From contig CAZSAK010000023.1 in the NCBI GenBank assembly GCA_964605155.1, forward strand, positions 1 to 41,696: a stretch of 41,696 nucleotides of DNA, given 5' to 3'. Of the stretch, positions 23,866 to 33,677 are shown piece after piece. Position 1 is the stretch's first letter, and each line of letters opens with the position of its first letter. The DNA is from CAZSAK01 sp964605155 (GTDB taxonomy: Bacteria; Pseudomonadota; Gammaproteobacteria; SZUA-140). Made by a program: the position numbers and the translations under genes. The notes under the pieces were generated by a model, which had not been told where the DNA came from, did no database searches, and was given only the letters and a program-made list of their open reading frames with translations.

Positions 23866-24810
23866 TTGGTTACGGAACCCGTCCAACGGTCTTCCTCATC
23901 ACCCGTCATCATGTATGTCGTCAGCGGACTGATCCTCGTCGTTTTCATCGCCTTTGTAGAGATTTATTTCGGCTGGGGAGAACTGCTGCGCCCCTGGCTG
24001 CAGTTACCCTATGAAAGGATCATCATTGCGGTAGTGCTGGTCTTCATCAGTTACTGGATCAGGGCACTGCGTTTGTATGATTACTTCCGTTACGAAATGC
24101 ACGGCCGCTTCAACATATGCTTCAAGCTGATGCTGCAGCATAATCTGTTCAACAACCTGTTGCCGATGCGCAGCGGTGAATTGAGTTTTCCACTCCTTAT
24201 GACGCGCTATTTCAATGTACCAATGACACGATCCATAGCGGTACTGCTGGGATTTCGCTTGCTCGATCTGCATACCCTGATCCTGTTTTTCCTGGGTGCG
24301 ATGGCTCTTTACGGACAACACGCTGCTATCATTACATTGCTGTTACTGCTATGGTGCGCCCTGCCGCCGGGTGCATTCAGGTTCAGCAGGCAACTGGTCT
24401 TAATGCTCGACAGGCATGGCGATACAAAGGGATACACCTGGTTCAGACAGGCCCTGTCGGGTCTGCCGCAAACAAGCCGGCACTTTTATATGGCATGGTT
24501 GTGGACATTGATCAACTGGGCTGTCAAGCTGGGAGCATTCGCCTGGATACTGATGCTGTTCATCGATGTACCGCTTGCCGCCGCGTGGAGTGGAGCAATT
24601 ACCGGAGATATCACCAGCGTATTGCCTATCCACGGCCTGGCGGGCGCCGGGACTTATGAAGCGGGGGTGATCGCGGGTCTGCTGCCCTTCGATATACCCG
24701 CGTCCGCCGCATTACAGGCGGCCGTCAACCTGCATATCTTTATACTGGGCGCAACGCTGATCGGCGGAGCCGTCAGCCTTTTTCCGTCAGTCACCAGGCA
24801 CCATGGATAA
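23866..24810 (+). CDS. UPF0104-type membrane protein
   Basis: A 314-residue integral membrane protein with about eight hydrophobic segments, like the UPF0104/lysylphosphatidylglycerol synthase transmembrane family. The stretches LMLQHNLFNNLLPMRSGELSFPLLMTRYF and ITSVLPIHGLAGAGTYEAGVIAGL are the typical family signatures. Members are implicated in moving or modifying membrane lipids. The TTG at 23866 gives the longest product, but an ATG at 23911 (MYVVSG) starts just before the first helix and is a realistic alternative. It overlaps the PAP2 gene by 8 bases and heads a four-gene envelope operon. Confidence 0.82.
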   Translation: MVTEPVQRSSSSPVIMYVVSGLILVVFIAFVEIYFGWGELLRPWLQLPYERIIIAVVLVFISYWIRALRLYDYFRYEMHGRFNICFKLMLQHNLFNNLLPMRSGELSFPLLMTRYFNVPMTRSIAVLLGFRLLDLHTLILFFLGAMALYGQHAAIITLLLLLWCALPPGAFRFSRQLVLMLDRHGDTKGYTWFRQALSGLPQTSRHFYMAWLWTLINWAVKLGAFAWILMLFIDVPLAAAWSGAITGDITSVLPIHGLAGAGTYEAGVIAGLLPFDIPASAALQAAVNLHIFILGATLIGGAVSLFPSVTRHHG

Positions 24811-25381
24811 AGCCATACTGATCTGGATCAACCAGGGATGGGCGCACCCATGGCTCGATCCGTTCTTTATCTGGATCTCGCAACGGGCCGGATTCGCCTT
24901 GCCGTTACTGCTTGTCATCCTGTATCTGAACATGCGGCAATTCGGCAAGGACGGCCTGAAACTCTGGCTGCTGTTACTGGCCGTCGTCATCTGCGGAGAT
25001 CAACTCGGAAACGCAATCAAGCACCTGACCTCACAACCGCGCCCCTGTTTCGAATTGCATGATATAGTCCGGCAACCTGCACGTGATGTCACCGGGCCCT
25101 GTGGTGGCAACCTCGAGGCCATGCCTTCCAACCATGCTTTGAATTTCTTTGCAACCGCGGCCTTTCTCGCCATGGCATTGCGGCGACGCAGCTGGGGTAT
25201 AACGATGTTTATCATCGCGCTGCTGGTCGGTATATCGCGTATCTATCTCGGTAAACATTATCCCAGCCAGGTGATCGCCGGTGCGGCGATCGGTATCCTG
25301 CTGGGATGTCTTGCCGCCTGGTTGGGTATAAAATACCTGTCATTCATGCAGCGGATACATGCATCTCATCGTCCGGAGTAA
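24803..25381 (+). CDS. PAP2-family membrane phosphatase
   Basis: A 192-residue membrane protein with about five to six segments. The PAP2 motifs are KHLTSQPRP (motif 1), PSNH (motif 2) and SRIYLGKHYPSQ (motif 3). Motif 3 normally ends in Asp after the catalytic histidine, but here it is Gln, while Arg and His are kept. PAP2 enzymes remove phosphate from lipid phosphates such as undecaprenyl diphosphate or phosphatidic acid. Between a UPF0104 protein and a lipid-sugar transferase pair, a substrate in the polyprenyl-phosphate cycle or lipid A is likely, by inference. It overlaps the preceding gene by 8 bases and precedes GT2 by 24 bases. Confidence 0.88.
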   Translation: MDKAILIWINQGWAHPWLDPFFIWISQRAGFALPLLLVILYLNMRQFGKDGLKLWLLLLAVVICGDQLGNAIKHLTSQPRPCFELHDIVRQPARDVTGPCGGNLEAMPSNHALNFFATAAFLAMALRRRSWGITMFIIALLVGISRIYLGKHYPSQVIAGAAIGILLGCLAAWLGIKYLSFMQRIHASHRPE

Positions 25382-25405
25382 AACCGGGTACAATCGCACA
25401 CATAT

Positions 25406-26422
25406 ATGGCGCACATCGAACAAACCTCACAGCCACATCGTCTTTCTATTGTCATCCCGATGTACAACGAAGCGGAAAACGTCATGCCGATGGTGGAGCG
25501 TATCCATGAGGCGCTGGCGGATTACAGGCACCCGTGGGAACTCATCCTCATCAATGACGGCAGTAACGACACCACTGAGGAAAGGATGCGGACGGTGTCA
25601 CAGGACTACGGACCGCACGTGCGCATTATCAACCTGCAACGCAACTTCGGTCAGACGGCTGCACTGCAGGCGGGTATCGACGCCGCTCGCGGGGATGTCA
25701 TCGCCACGCTCGACGGTGACTTGCAAAACGATCCCTTCGATATCCCGCCTATGGTCAAGCGCCTGATCGAAGAGGAGCTTGACCTGGTGGCGGGCTGGCG
25801 CATGTCGCGTAATGATACCCTGATCCGCAAGATCCCGTCTTTCCTGGCCAATCAGCTGATCGCGCGCATCACCAACGTCCATCTGCATGACTATGGTTGT
25901 ACCCTGAAGGTCTACCGCTCCCATGTCATCAAGGGCGTACGCCTGTATGGTGACATGCACCGCTTTATCCCAGCCTGGATTGCCTCGACCACCTCGCGTT
26001 CACGTATCAAGGAAGAAGTGGTCAATCACCACGCGCGCAAGTTCGGTAAATCGAAATACGGTCTGTCGCGCGCCTACCGTGTATTGCTGGATCTGCTGGC
26101 CGTATATTTCTTCATGCGTTATCGCAGCCGGCCAGGACACTTCTTTGGCAGGATCGGGCTGTTATTCGGCTCGCTGGGTATGCTGGCACTGGGTTATCTG
26201 TTTATCGTGAAATTCTTTTTTGGTGAAGATATCGGTACGCGTCCGTTGCTGTTGATCGGAGTGCTGTGCGTACTGATGTCGATACAGTTCCTCACCACCG
26301 GTGTGCTGAGCGAACTGGTGGCACGCACCTACTTTGAATCCAGCGACAACAAGGCCTATATCGCACGCAATCCCAAAAGTATCGATAATGCCACGGACTC
26401 TGACTGGAAGTATCCAGCGTGA
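25406..26422 (+). CDS. Polyprenyl-phosphate glycosyltransferase, GT2 family (ArnC/GtrB-like)
   Basis: A 338-residue membrane-bound GT2 enzyme. The cytoplasmic GT-A domain (about 10-235) begins LSIVIPMYNEAENV and has NDGSNDTT, QAGIDAARGDVIATLDGDLQNDP with the DGD/D metal and nucleotide-binding aspartates, and the acceptor region DYGCTLKVYR. Two C-terminal membrane helices (about 243-265 and 277-300) anchor it. Homologues transfer a sugar from a nucleotide donor to undecaprenyl phosphate. It overlaps the next gene, an ArnT-like transferase, by 4 bases (GTGA), so the pair very likely makes and then uses a lipid-linked sugar. The sugar is not known. Confidence 0.9.
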   Translation: MAHIEQTSQPHRLSIVIPMYNEAENVMPMVERIHEALADYRHPWELILINDGSNDTTEERMRTVSQDYGPHVRIINLQRNFGQTAALQAGIDAARGDVIATLDGDLQNDPFDIPPMVKRLIEEELDLVAGWRMSRNDTLIRKIPSFLANQLIARITNVHLHDYGCTLKVYRSHVIKGVRLYGDMHRFIPAWIASTTSRSRIKEEVVNHHARKFGKSKYGLSRAYRVLLDLLAVYFFMRYRSRPGHFFGRIGLLFGSLGMLALGYLFIVKFFFGEDIGTRPLLLIGVLCVLMSIQFLTTGVLSELVARTYFESSDNKAYIARNPKSIDNATDSDWKYPA

Positions 26423-27879
26423 CGTTGCTTAGAGACCGACCGGACTGGCAGTTGCTCTGCGGTCTTGTCGTCGGGCTGGTTGTATTCAGCGCGTGGTTGA
26501 CCCATACCGCGGGATTCGAACTACACTACGACGAGGCCCAGTATTGGGAATGGTCACAGCATCTCGACTGGAGTTACTACTCCAAGGGCCCTCTACTCGC
26601 CTGGCTGATCGCGCTGTCGGAATCCCTGTTCGGTCACGGCGAATGGCAGGTACGCCTGTTCGCGTGGTTCACCCACGGTATCTTTCTGGTACTGGTCTTC
26701 GGGTTGACTCGCTTGCTGTGGCACTCCCGGACGGCCGCGTGGTGGGGCGTCATGATCGCCCTGACGACTCCACTCTACTTTACCCTCGGTCTGGTGATGA
26801 CCACCGATGTGTTTTTGTTCGCCTTCTGGACATGGGGACTGTGGGCGGCACAACGGGCCCTTTATCAGAACAGAAAGAGTGCCTGGTATGAACTCGGCGC
26901 CGCCGTCGGCATCGGTTCGCTGGTCAAACTCAGCATTGGCCTGCTGCCTGCGGCAATCGGTCTGCTAGTAATGGTTATGCCTCACTGGCGGCGACATCTG
27001 TTGAATCCTCACGTATGGAGTGGCCTGGCCCTGATGCTGGCGTGTATGAGTCCCATGTTACTGTGGAATTTTCAAAATGACTGGGTGATGTTCAGGCATG
27101 AACTTGGCCATGTTGGACATCAGAACTGGTCGCTCACACGTTTGATAGAATTCCTTCTCGGTCAGTGGTTGGCGTTGTCACCGATCGTCGTCGTGATTGC
27201 GATCACTGTATTGAAACGTCTGCCTGTGATCTCACACCATCGTCTCTTGTGGTTGGTTTCACTTGCCTGTACACTGTTTTTTATCTTCAAAGCGGCTGGT
27301 GACAAGGTTCAGCTCAATTGGCCTGCACCCGCCTACATCGGATTTATTGTCTTGTTCGCCGGCACCCTACCGAATCTTTCCGCACCCAAACAGCGGCTGT
27401 TGCTGTCCGGAATCATTACCTCGGTGATTTTCCTGGCAATCGGATCCTTTCCTTACCTGTTTGGACTGTCGGCACGCTATGATCCCCTGAAAGAGGTTAA
27501 GTCATGGCGTCAGCCCATTGCAACGATCGCGGCAACGACACCACCGGTTGATTTCATCCTCACCGACAAGTATGAACTGGCGGCTGAACTGTCTTTTTAC
27601 TGGCCGGGTACATTGCCCGTTTATATCACCGGCAATGCCAACCGACGATTCAATCAACATGACCTGTGGCCCACGATCGACCGCGAGTCGGGACACGATG
27701 CCCTCTTTATCAGCACCCGTCCCGAGCCACCGCCCGAACTTGCACGTGCATTCCATCAAAGCACCGTGCTGCCGCCGGCCATTGCACGTGCGCCCGATGG
27801 CAGTCCCTTGCGAACACTCTATGTCAGGCATTGTCTCAACTATGTGTCAATCTTATGGCCCTCGCCGCAGGTTTATTGA
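26419..27879 (+). CDS. ArnT-like glycosyltransferase, GT39/PMT family
   Basis: A 486-residue multi-spanning GT-C enzyme. After TM1 comes the catalytic periplasmic loop HYDEAQYWEWSQHLDWSYY, with the DE pair typical of PMT/ArnT enzymes, then SKGPLLAWLIALSE. About eleven further helices follow, and a soluble C-terminal periplasmic domain (about 350-486). ArnT moves a sugar from undecaprenyl phosphate to lipid A phosphates, giving cationic-peptide resistance. Here the acceptor may be lipid A or another envelope polymer. The start is a GTG overlapping the GT2 stop. Aminoarabinose-synthesis genes are not nearby, so the sugar need not be aminoarabinose. Confidence 0.88.
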   Translation: MTLLRDRPDWQLLCGLVVGLVVFSAWLTHTAGFELHYDEAQYWEWSQHLDWSYYSKGPLLAWLIALSESLFGHGEWQVRLFAWFTHGIFLVLVFGLTRLLWHSRTAAWWGVMIALTTPLYFTLGLVMTTDVFLFAFWTWGLWAAQRALYQNRKSAWYELGAAVGIGSLVKLSIGLLPAAIGLLVMVMPHWRRHLLNPHVWSGLALMLACMSPMLLWNFQNDWVMFRHELGHVGHQNWSLTRLIEFLLGQWLALSPIVVVIAITVLKRLPVISHHRLLWLVSLACTLFFIFKAAGDKVQLNWPAPAYIGFIVLFAGTLPNLSAPKQRLLLSGIITSVIFLAIGSFPYLFGLSARYDPLKEVKSWRQPIATIAATTPPVDFILTDKYELAAELSFYWPGTLPVYITGNANRRFNQHDLWPTIDRESGHDALFISTRPEPPPELARAFHQSTVLPPAIARAPDGSPLRTLYVRHCLNYVSILWPSPQVY

Positions 27880-27993
27880 CACCCGCCGCGGCATACGAAT
27901 GACGGCCCGCGCCCAGCGCCAGAGGTAATCCTTGCTCTATGGCATTAATATTGCAAAATTTAATTGGTCAATCTTTTGAGAACCCGATCAAAC

Positions 27994-30858
27994 ATGGATG
28001 ATCTGACGAAGGACAACACACTGCTGGGCTGGTGGAATACCTCCTATCTGGCCGGGGGCAACGCCTCGTATCTCGAACAACTTTATGAAGCCTATCTCGG
28101 CAACCCGGACTCGATAGACCCTCACTGGCGGGGATATTTTGACAGCCTGTCCTTCGAGGAACCACGAAGCCGGGATGTATCCCACGCCGCCGTCAGGGAG
28201 GCGTTTCGCAAACTTGCGCGCCACGGCGGGCGTCTCACCACAACACCGCCCACCGCGTCCCCGGGTGTGAACAAGGGTGATGAACTACAATGGAAGCAGA
28301 TCCGCGTCCTGCAACTTATCAATGCGTTTCGTTTCCGTGGCCATCAATATGCAAGGCTCGACCCACTGGAACACGAGGAGCGCGAAGAGGTTCCCGATCT
28401 TCATCTTGAATATCACGGCCTCACCGAGGCCGATCTCGATCTGCGATTTGATACCGGTTCGCTGGCGGTACAAGATCACAAGGCCAGTTTGCGTGAGATC
28501 CTGGAAATCCTCACCACGACGTATTGCGGCAATATCGGCGCAGAATACATGCATATCACCGAGACCGATGAAAAACGCTGGATCCAGAGTCATCTGGAAA
28601 ACAGCCGCTGTATCCCGAACTTCCCTGTCAAGTATAAACAACGATTGCTGAACCGCATCATCGCCGCCGAAGGGCTGGAACGTTACCTGCACACCAAGTA
28701 CATCGGACAAAAACGATTTTCCCTCGAAGGATCCGAATGCCTGATACCAATGCTGGACGAACTGATACAACGAAGCGGCGGAGACGGGGTGCAGGAGGTG
28801 GTAATCGGCATGGCGCATCGAGGGCGCCTCAATGTGCTGGTCAACATCATGGGCAAGACGCCTTCCGAACTGTTTCTCGAATTCGAGGGCAAGGCGAGGA
28901 AGAACGGACAGAGTACCGGTGATGTCAAGTACCATCAGGGGTTCTCATCCAACATCATGACGTCCGGTGGCCCGGTGCACGTGACGCTGGCATTCAATCC
29001 CTCACATCTGGAGATCGTCGATCCGGTGGTGGAGGGTTCGGCGCGTGCACGTCAGGAACGGCGTAACGACAAGGACGGCGGACAGGTGGTACCGGTATTG
29101 ATTCACGGCGACGCAGCATTTGCTGGGCAGGGCGTGGTAATGGAAACCATCAATATGTCACAGTCACGTGGCTATTCTACCAAGGGCACCGTGCACATCG
29201 TCGTCAATAACCAGATCGGATTTACCACCAGTTACCAGCGCGATGCGCGCTCGACACTATACTGTACGGATGTCACCAAGATGGTGAACGCACCTGTGTT
29301 TCACGTCAACGGTGACGATCCCGAAGCCGTCTCATATGTTACCCAGCTAGCTTTCGACTATCGCACGCAGTTTCGCAAGGACGTGGTCATCGACCTGGTG
29401 TGTTATCGCCGACAAGGACACAGTGAGGCTGATGAGCCATTCTGTACCCAGCCACTGATGTACAAAAAGATCAAGGACCATCCTACCACCTTAACCATCT
29501 ATGCCAACAAGCTGGTGGAGGAAGGCAGTATCACAGCGAGCGATGCCGACAGGATTGTGGATGATTACCGCCATGCACTCGAGGCCGGTGACTGCGTGGT
29601 TGCCGAGTTGATCAAACATGATCAGGCCAGCTATTCCTATGAAGAGGCATGGAAACCCTACGTCGACAAGGAGTGGAACGATGCCGTGGATACCGCAGTC
29701 GACGTCGACACCCTCCGCGAACTTGCCCGGCAGCTAACACAGCTGCCCCCGGCGTTTGTACTGCACACCAATGTCTCCAAGATATTCGATAACCGGCGCA
29801 AGATGGCCGCTGGCGCGCTGGGCGTCGATTGGGGATTTGCCGAAATCATGGCCTATGCCACCCTGCTCAAGGAGGAATTCAATGTCCGCCTATCGGGACA
29901 GGACAGCGGCCGCGGGACATTTTTTCACCGCCATGCAGTGGTATATGACCAGAAAAGCGGTGACGCCTATATTCCGCTACGCAACCTGGTCGGCGTTAAT
30001 GCCAATTTCCTGGTTATCAACTCCCTGTTATCCGAGGAAGCCGTACTGGCTTTCGAGTATGGTTATGCAACAACAGACCCGAAGACGCTGGTCATCTGGG
30101 AGGCGCAGTTCGGGGATTTCGCGAACAATGCACAGGTGGTGATCGACCAGTTTATCAGCGCCGGTGAGCAAAAATGGAATCGCCTCTGCGGCCTTGTCAT
30201 GTTGCTGCCGCACGGCTATGAAGGACAGGGACCGGAACATTCCTCGGCGCGCCTTGAACGCTATCTGCAGCTATGCTCGCAACATAACACGCAGGTATGC
30301 GTGCCCACTACACCCGCGCAGTTTTTTCATCTGCTCAGGCGCCAGATGCTCATGGCTACCCGCAAGCCACTCATCGTGATGTCACCGAAAAGTCTGTTAC
30401 GCCATCGCCTCGCACTCAGCTCACTGGATGAACTGTCAAGCGGCCGCTTCCATCAGGTCATCCCCGAAATCGATGAGCACGACCGGCAGCAGGTCAGGCG
30501 TATCCTGCTGTGCAGTGGCAAGGTCTACTATGACCTGCTTGAGAAACGTCGCAAGGACGATCGGCATGATATTGCCATCATCCGCGTCGAACAGCTGTAT
30601 CCATTCCCGAAGGAGGATTTACAGACCGAACTTGAGCGCTACCCGCAGGCAAGCGAAGTTGTATGGTGCCAGGAAGAACCCATTAACCAGGGAGCGTGGT
30701 ATTCCAGCAGGCATAATATGGAGGCCATCCTCGGTGACAGGCATACTTTAGTCTACGCCGGGCGGCCTCACTCCGCAGCACCGGCCGTCGGCAATGTCGC
30801 ACTGCATATTAAAGAATTGCATGACCTGCTTGATGATGCGTTCAAAGGAGCTTCATGA
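27994..30858 (+). CDS. sucA: 2-oxoglutarate dehydrogenase E1 component
   Basis: A 954-residue thiamine-diphosphate enzyme that decarboxylates 2-oxoglutarate and passes the succinyl group to E2. The N-terminal SYLAGGNASYLEQLYEAYL is the E2-binding type segment. The core has VVIGMAHRGRLNVLVN, HGDAAFAGQGVVMET with the ThDP/Mg stretch ending NNQIGFTTS, and the C-terminal transketolase-like part ILCSGKVYYDLLEKR and EQLYPFPKEDL. The length suits the family. The ATG at 27994 is preferred to the TTG at 27964. It is the first gene of sucA-sucB-lpd-sucCD, 2 bases before the sucB N-terminal extension and about 115 bases after the GT39 gene. Confidence 0.97.
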   Translation: MDDLTKDNTLLGWWNTSYLAGGNASYLEQLYEAYLGNPDSIDPHWRGYFDSLSFEEPRSRDVSHAAVREAFRKLARHGGRLTTTPPTASPGVNKGDELQWKQIRVLQLINAFRFRGHQYARLDPLEHEEREEVPDLHLEYHGLTEADLDLRFDTGSLAVQDHKASLREILEILTTTYCGNIGAEYMHITETDEKRWIQSHLENSRCIPNFPVKYKQRLLNRIIAAEGLERYLHTKYIGQKRFSLEGSECLIPMLDELIQRSGGDGVQEVVIGMAHRGRLNVLVNIMGKTPSELFLEFEGKARKNGQSTGDVKYHQGFSSNIMTSGGPVHVTLAFNPSHLEIVDPVVEGSARARQERRNDKDGGQVVPVLIHGDAAFAGQGVVMETINMSQSRGYSTKGTVHIVVNNQIGFTTSYQRDARSTLYCTDVTKMVNAPVFHVNGDDPEAVSYVTQLAFDYRTQFRKDVVIDLVCYRRQGHSEADEPFCTQPLMYKKIKDHPTTLTIYANKLVEEGSITASDADRIVDDYRHALEAGDCVVAELIKHDQASYSYEEAWKPYVDKEWNDAVDTAVDVDTLRELARQLTQLPPAFVLHTNVSKIFDNRRKMAAGALGVDWGFAEIMAYATLLKEEFNVRLSGQDSGRGTFFHRHAVVYDQKSGDAYIPLRNLVGVNANFLVINSLLSEEAVLAFEYGYATTDPKTLVIWEAQFGDFANNAQVVIDQFISAGEQKWNRLCGLVMLLPHGYEGQGPEHSSARLERYLQLCSQHNTQVCVPTTPAQFFHLLRRQMLMATRKPLIVMSPKSLLRHRLALSSLDELSSGRFHQVIPEIDEHDRQQVRRILLCSGKVYYDLLEKRRKDDRHDIAIIRVEQLYPFPKEDLQTELERYPQASEVVWCQEEPINQGAWYSSRHNMEAILGDRHTLVYAGRPHSAAPAVGNVALHIKELHDLLDDAFKGAS

Positions 30859-30900
30859 ATGGACAGCGTTACCGGATCACAGCAAACAAAGGAACAGCAT

Positions 30901-32133
30901 ATGACGATTGAAATCAAGGTGCCCGATTTTCCCGAGTCCGTTGCGGACGGTACCATTGTCAGTTGGCACAAACAGCCTGGTGATGTCGTCAAGCGGGACG
31001 ACATCGTAGTCGAGATCGAAACGGATAAGGTAGTGTTCGAGGTGCCGGCTCCCTCCGACGGCGTCCTGCAGGAGATTCTCGCAAATGAAGGCGCAACGGT
31101 TGTCTCTGGACAGGTGTTGTCACATATCGATCCCGCCGGCAGTGTTGCGCGGGTGACCGCGCCCGCCACCGAAGCTGCAAACGACGCGAATGATGAATCG
31201 GCCGGGGAAACGGTCATTACACCCTCGGCCCGCAAATTGATCGCCGAACACAAACTCGACAGCGAGAAGATCTCTGGCACGGGCAAGGGTGGCAGAATCC
31301 TCAAGGAAGACGTCCTGCGAGAACTGGATAATCCACCTGCCGAACATGCACAGGCAATCCGGCCACCCGCTGCGGCGACAAGGACCGCTGGCAAGCAAGA
31401 ATCCGGGGAGGCCGTGGCGTTTTCAGGGGGTGGCCGTCCTGAAAAACGTGTGCCGATGACGCGTCTGCGGGCACGAATCGCCGAGCGACTGGTTGAGGCA
31501 CAACACAACGCCGCCATCCTGACCACCTTCAATGAGGTCAACATGCAGCCGGTCATGGACCTGCGCCAGAAGTACAAGGACAAGTTCGAAAAGGAGCACG
31601 GCGTACGGCTCGGCTTCATGTCGTTTTTCATCAAGGCATCGATAGAGGCATTGAAACAGTTTCCGATGGTGAACGCATCCATCGACGGCGATGACATTGT
31701 CTATCACGGCTTTTTTGATATTGGCATCGCCGTCGGTTCACCGCGCGGGCTGGTGGTGCCCGTATTGCGTAATGCGGATGTGCTGAGTATGGCCAAGATC
31801 GAGGCGCAGATTACCGACTACGCAACCAAGGCGAAAGACGGCACGCTGTCGATTGAAGAGATCACCGGCGGGACATTCACCATTACCAACGGCGGCATCT
31901 TCGGTTCATTGTTGTCAACGCCGATCCTCAACCCGCCCCAAAGCGGAATCCTCGGTATGCACAAGATCCAGCCGCGTCCTGTGGTCGAAAATGGAGAGAT
32001 CGTGGCGCGCCCCATGATGTATCTGGCGTTGTCCTATGATCATCGACTCATCGACGGCCGCGAGGCTGTACAGTTTCTGGTCACCATCAAGGAACTGCTC
32101 GAAGACCCCGCACGTATCTTGCTGGACATCTGA
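30901..32133 (+). CDS. sucB: 2-oxoglutarate dehydrogenase E2, succinyltransferase
   Basis: A 410-residue dihydrolipoyl succinyltransferase. The N-terminal lipoyl domain (about 2-77) has the lipoylated lysine in EIETDKVVFEV. The E1/E3-binding domain is near TPSARKLIAEHKLDSEKISG, and the CoA-dependent catalytic domain ends with the active-site histidine motif SYDHRLIDGREAV. The ATG at 30901 gives MTIEIKVPDFPESVADGT, which lines up with known SucB proteins, with AAAGGA 7 bases upstream. An ATG at 30859 would add 14 residues and also has a Shine-Dalgarno. Two Ala/Glu-rich linkers separate the domains. Confidence 0.96.
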   Translation: MTIEIKVPDFPESVADGTIVSWHKQPGDVVKRDDIVVEIETDKVVFEVPAPSDGVLQEILANEGATVVSGQVLSHIDPAGSVARVTAPATEAANDANDESAGETVITPSARKLIAEHKLDSEKISGTGKGGRILKEDVLRELDNPPAEHAQAIRPPAAATRTAGKQESGEAVAFSGGGRPEKRVPMTRLRARIAERLVEAQHNAAILTTFNEVNMQPVMDLRQKYKDKFEKEHGVRLGFMSFFIKASIEALKQFPMVNASIDGDDIVYHGFFDIGIAVGSPRGLVVPVLRNADVLSMAKIEAQITDYATKAKDGTLSIEEITGGTFTITNGGIFGSLLSTPILNPPQSGILGMHKIQPRPVVENGEIVARPMMYLALSYDHRLIDGREAVQFLVTIKELLEDPARILLDI

Positions 32134-32179
32134 CCCCGATGCAGAACAGGGATCATTACAACAACAAGGGATGTGTGCG

Positions 32180-33616
32180 ATGAGCGATAAATTCGATGTA
32201 ATTGTCATCGGAGCCGGGCCCGCCGGTTACGTGGCCGCCATCCGTTGTGCACAGCTGAAGCTCAAAACCGCGTGCGTCGATGACTGGTTGAACAGCGATA
32301 ACAAACCATCTCTCGGCGGAACCTGCCTGAATGTCGGCTGTATTCCATCCAAGTCGCTGCTCGAATCATCCGAATTCTATGAGCATGTTACCCAAAAGGC
32401 CGCGGCACACGGCGTTCAGGTGAAGGATATCTCGCTGGACATCGACGCCATGATGGCACGCAAGGACCAGGTGGTGAAAGAACTCACCCAGGGCATCGGC
32501 AGCCTGTTCAAAGCCAACGGGATTACCTCGTTTTCAGGTCGCGGGAAATTGATGGCAAAAAACCGCGTGGAGATCTCGAGCAGCGGTGGGAACAAGTCCC
32601 GGATCATAGAGGCGCAACATATCATCCTCGCACCGGGCTCGATACCCGCCGATATCGCTACAGTCCCCATTGATGGAAAGACCGTTGTCGATTCTTCGGG
32701 CGCCCTCGCCTTTGATACCGTACCCGACAACCTCGGTATCATCGGTGCCGGCGTGATCGGTCTGGAACTCGGCAGCGTATGGCGCCGGCTGGGAGCAAAC
32801 GTCATCCTGCTCGAGGCACAGGAAACATTTCTCGAGATCGCCGATCAACAGATCAGCAAAGAGGCCCTGCGCCAGTTTACTTCGCTGGGACTCGACATAC
32901 GTCTCGGTGCGCGTGTCATCGGCTGCGAGGTAAAGGGCAACAAGGCCGGGATATCATACCAATACAACAATGAAACACATCGACAGAGTGTCGACAAGCT
33001 GATCGTCGCCGTCGGGCGCAGGCCTAATACCACCGGCCTGTTTGCCGAAGATTCCGGCCTGCTGCTGGACGAATGGGGTTTCATCCATGTCGATGACCAA
33101 TGCCGTACCAGCATGCCGGGGGTCTACGCCATCGGTGACGCCGTGCGTGGTCCCATGCTGGCACACAAGGGATCCGAAGAAGGGGTGATGGCAGCCGAAC
33201 TGATCGCTGGCCAGGAGGCGCAGGTCAATTACGATGTTATCCCTTCGGTAATCTATACCCAGCCCGAGATCGCGTGGGCTGGCAGGACCGAACAGGAACT
33301 CAAGACCCGAGGAGACGCCTATCGTTGCGGCATCTTCCCGTTTGCCGCCAGCGGCAGGGCGCGTGCATCGGGTTACACCGCGGGGATGGTCAAGGTGCTT
33401 GCCGATGCCAGAACCGATCGCGTGGTGGGTGTACATATGATCGGGCCGCACGTATCGGAACTGATCGCGCAAGCAGTTACGGCTATGGAACTGGGGGCCA
33501 GCAGCGAGGATATCGCCATGACCGTATTTGCACACCCGACATTGTCGGAGGCTATCCATGAGGCGGCTCTTGCGATTGACGGGCGCGCGATTCATGTCGC
33601 CAAGTCACGCAAGTAA
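32180..33616 (+). CDS. lpd: Dihydrolipoyl dehydrogenase, E3
   Basis: A 478-residue flavoprotein that reoxidises dihydrolipoamide with NAD+. The FAD-binding motif is VIGAGPAGYVAA, the redox disulphide is in GGTCLNVGCIPSKS, the NAD-binding motif is GIIGAGVIGLELGSVW, and the C-terminal interface has the catalytic HPTLSEAIHEAALA. The ATG at 32180 is preferred because AAGGG is 9 bases upstream; the frame is open much further back but overlaps sucB. The gene sits 46 bases after sucB, so E1-E2-E3 come from one operon. It may also serve pyruvate dehydrogenase. Confidence 0.97.
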   Translation: MSDKFDVIVIGAGPAGYVAAIRCAQLKLKTACVDDWLNSDNKPSLGGTCLNVGCIPSKSLLESSEFYEHVTQKAAAHGVQVKDISLDIDAMMARKDQVVKELTQGIGSLFKANGITSFSGRGKLMAKNRVEISSSGGNKSRIIEAQHIILAPGSIPADIATVPIDGKTVVDSSGALAFDTVPDNLGIIGAGVIGLELGSVWRRLGANVILLEAQETFLEIADQQISKEALRQFTSLGLDIRLGARVIGCEVKGNKAGISYQYNNETHRQSVDKLIVAVGRRPNTTGLFAEDSGLLLDEWGFIHVDDQCRTSMPGVYAIGDAVRGPMLAHKGSEEGVMAAELIAGQEAQVNYDVIPSVIYTQPEIAWAGRTEQELKTRGDAYRCGIFPFAASGRARASGYTAGMVKVLADARTDRVVGVHMIGPHVSELIAQAVTAMELGASSEDIAMTVFAHPTLSEAIHEAALAIDGRAIHVAKSRK

Positions 33617-33677
33617 TGGAGTATTCCAGTTTGGAAATACAATACCTTGTGATGAACAACGATAACCGGGGATCCAT

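Noticed and set aside
30768..31697. A 309-codon Ser-rich frame on the minus strand
   Set aside because: It is antisense to sucA/sucB and low in complexity. The plus-strand genes are certain.
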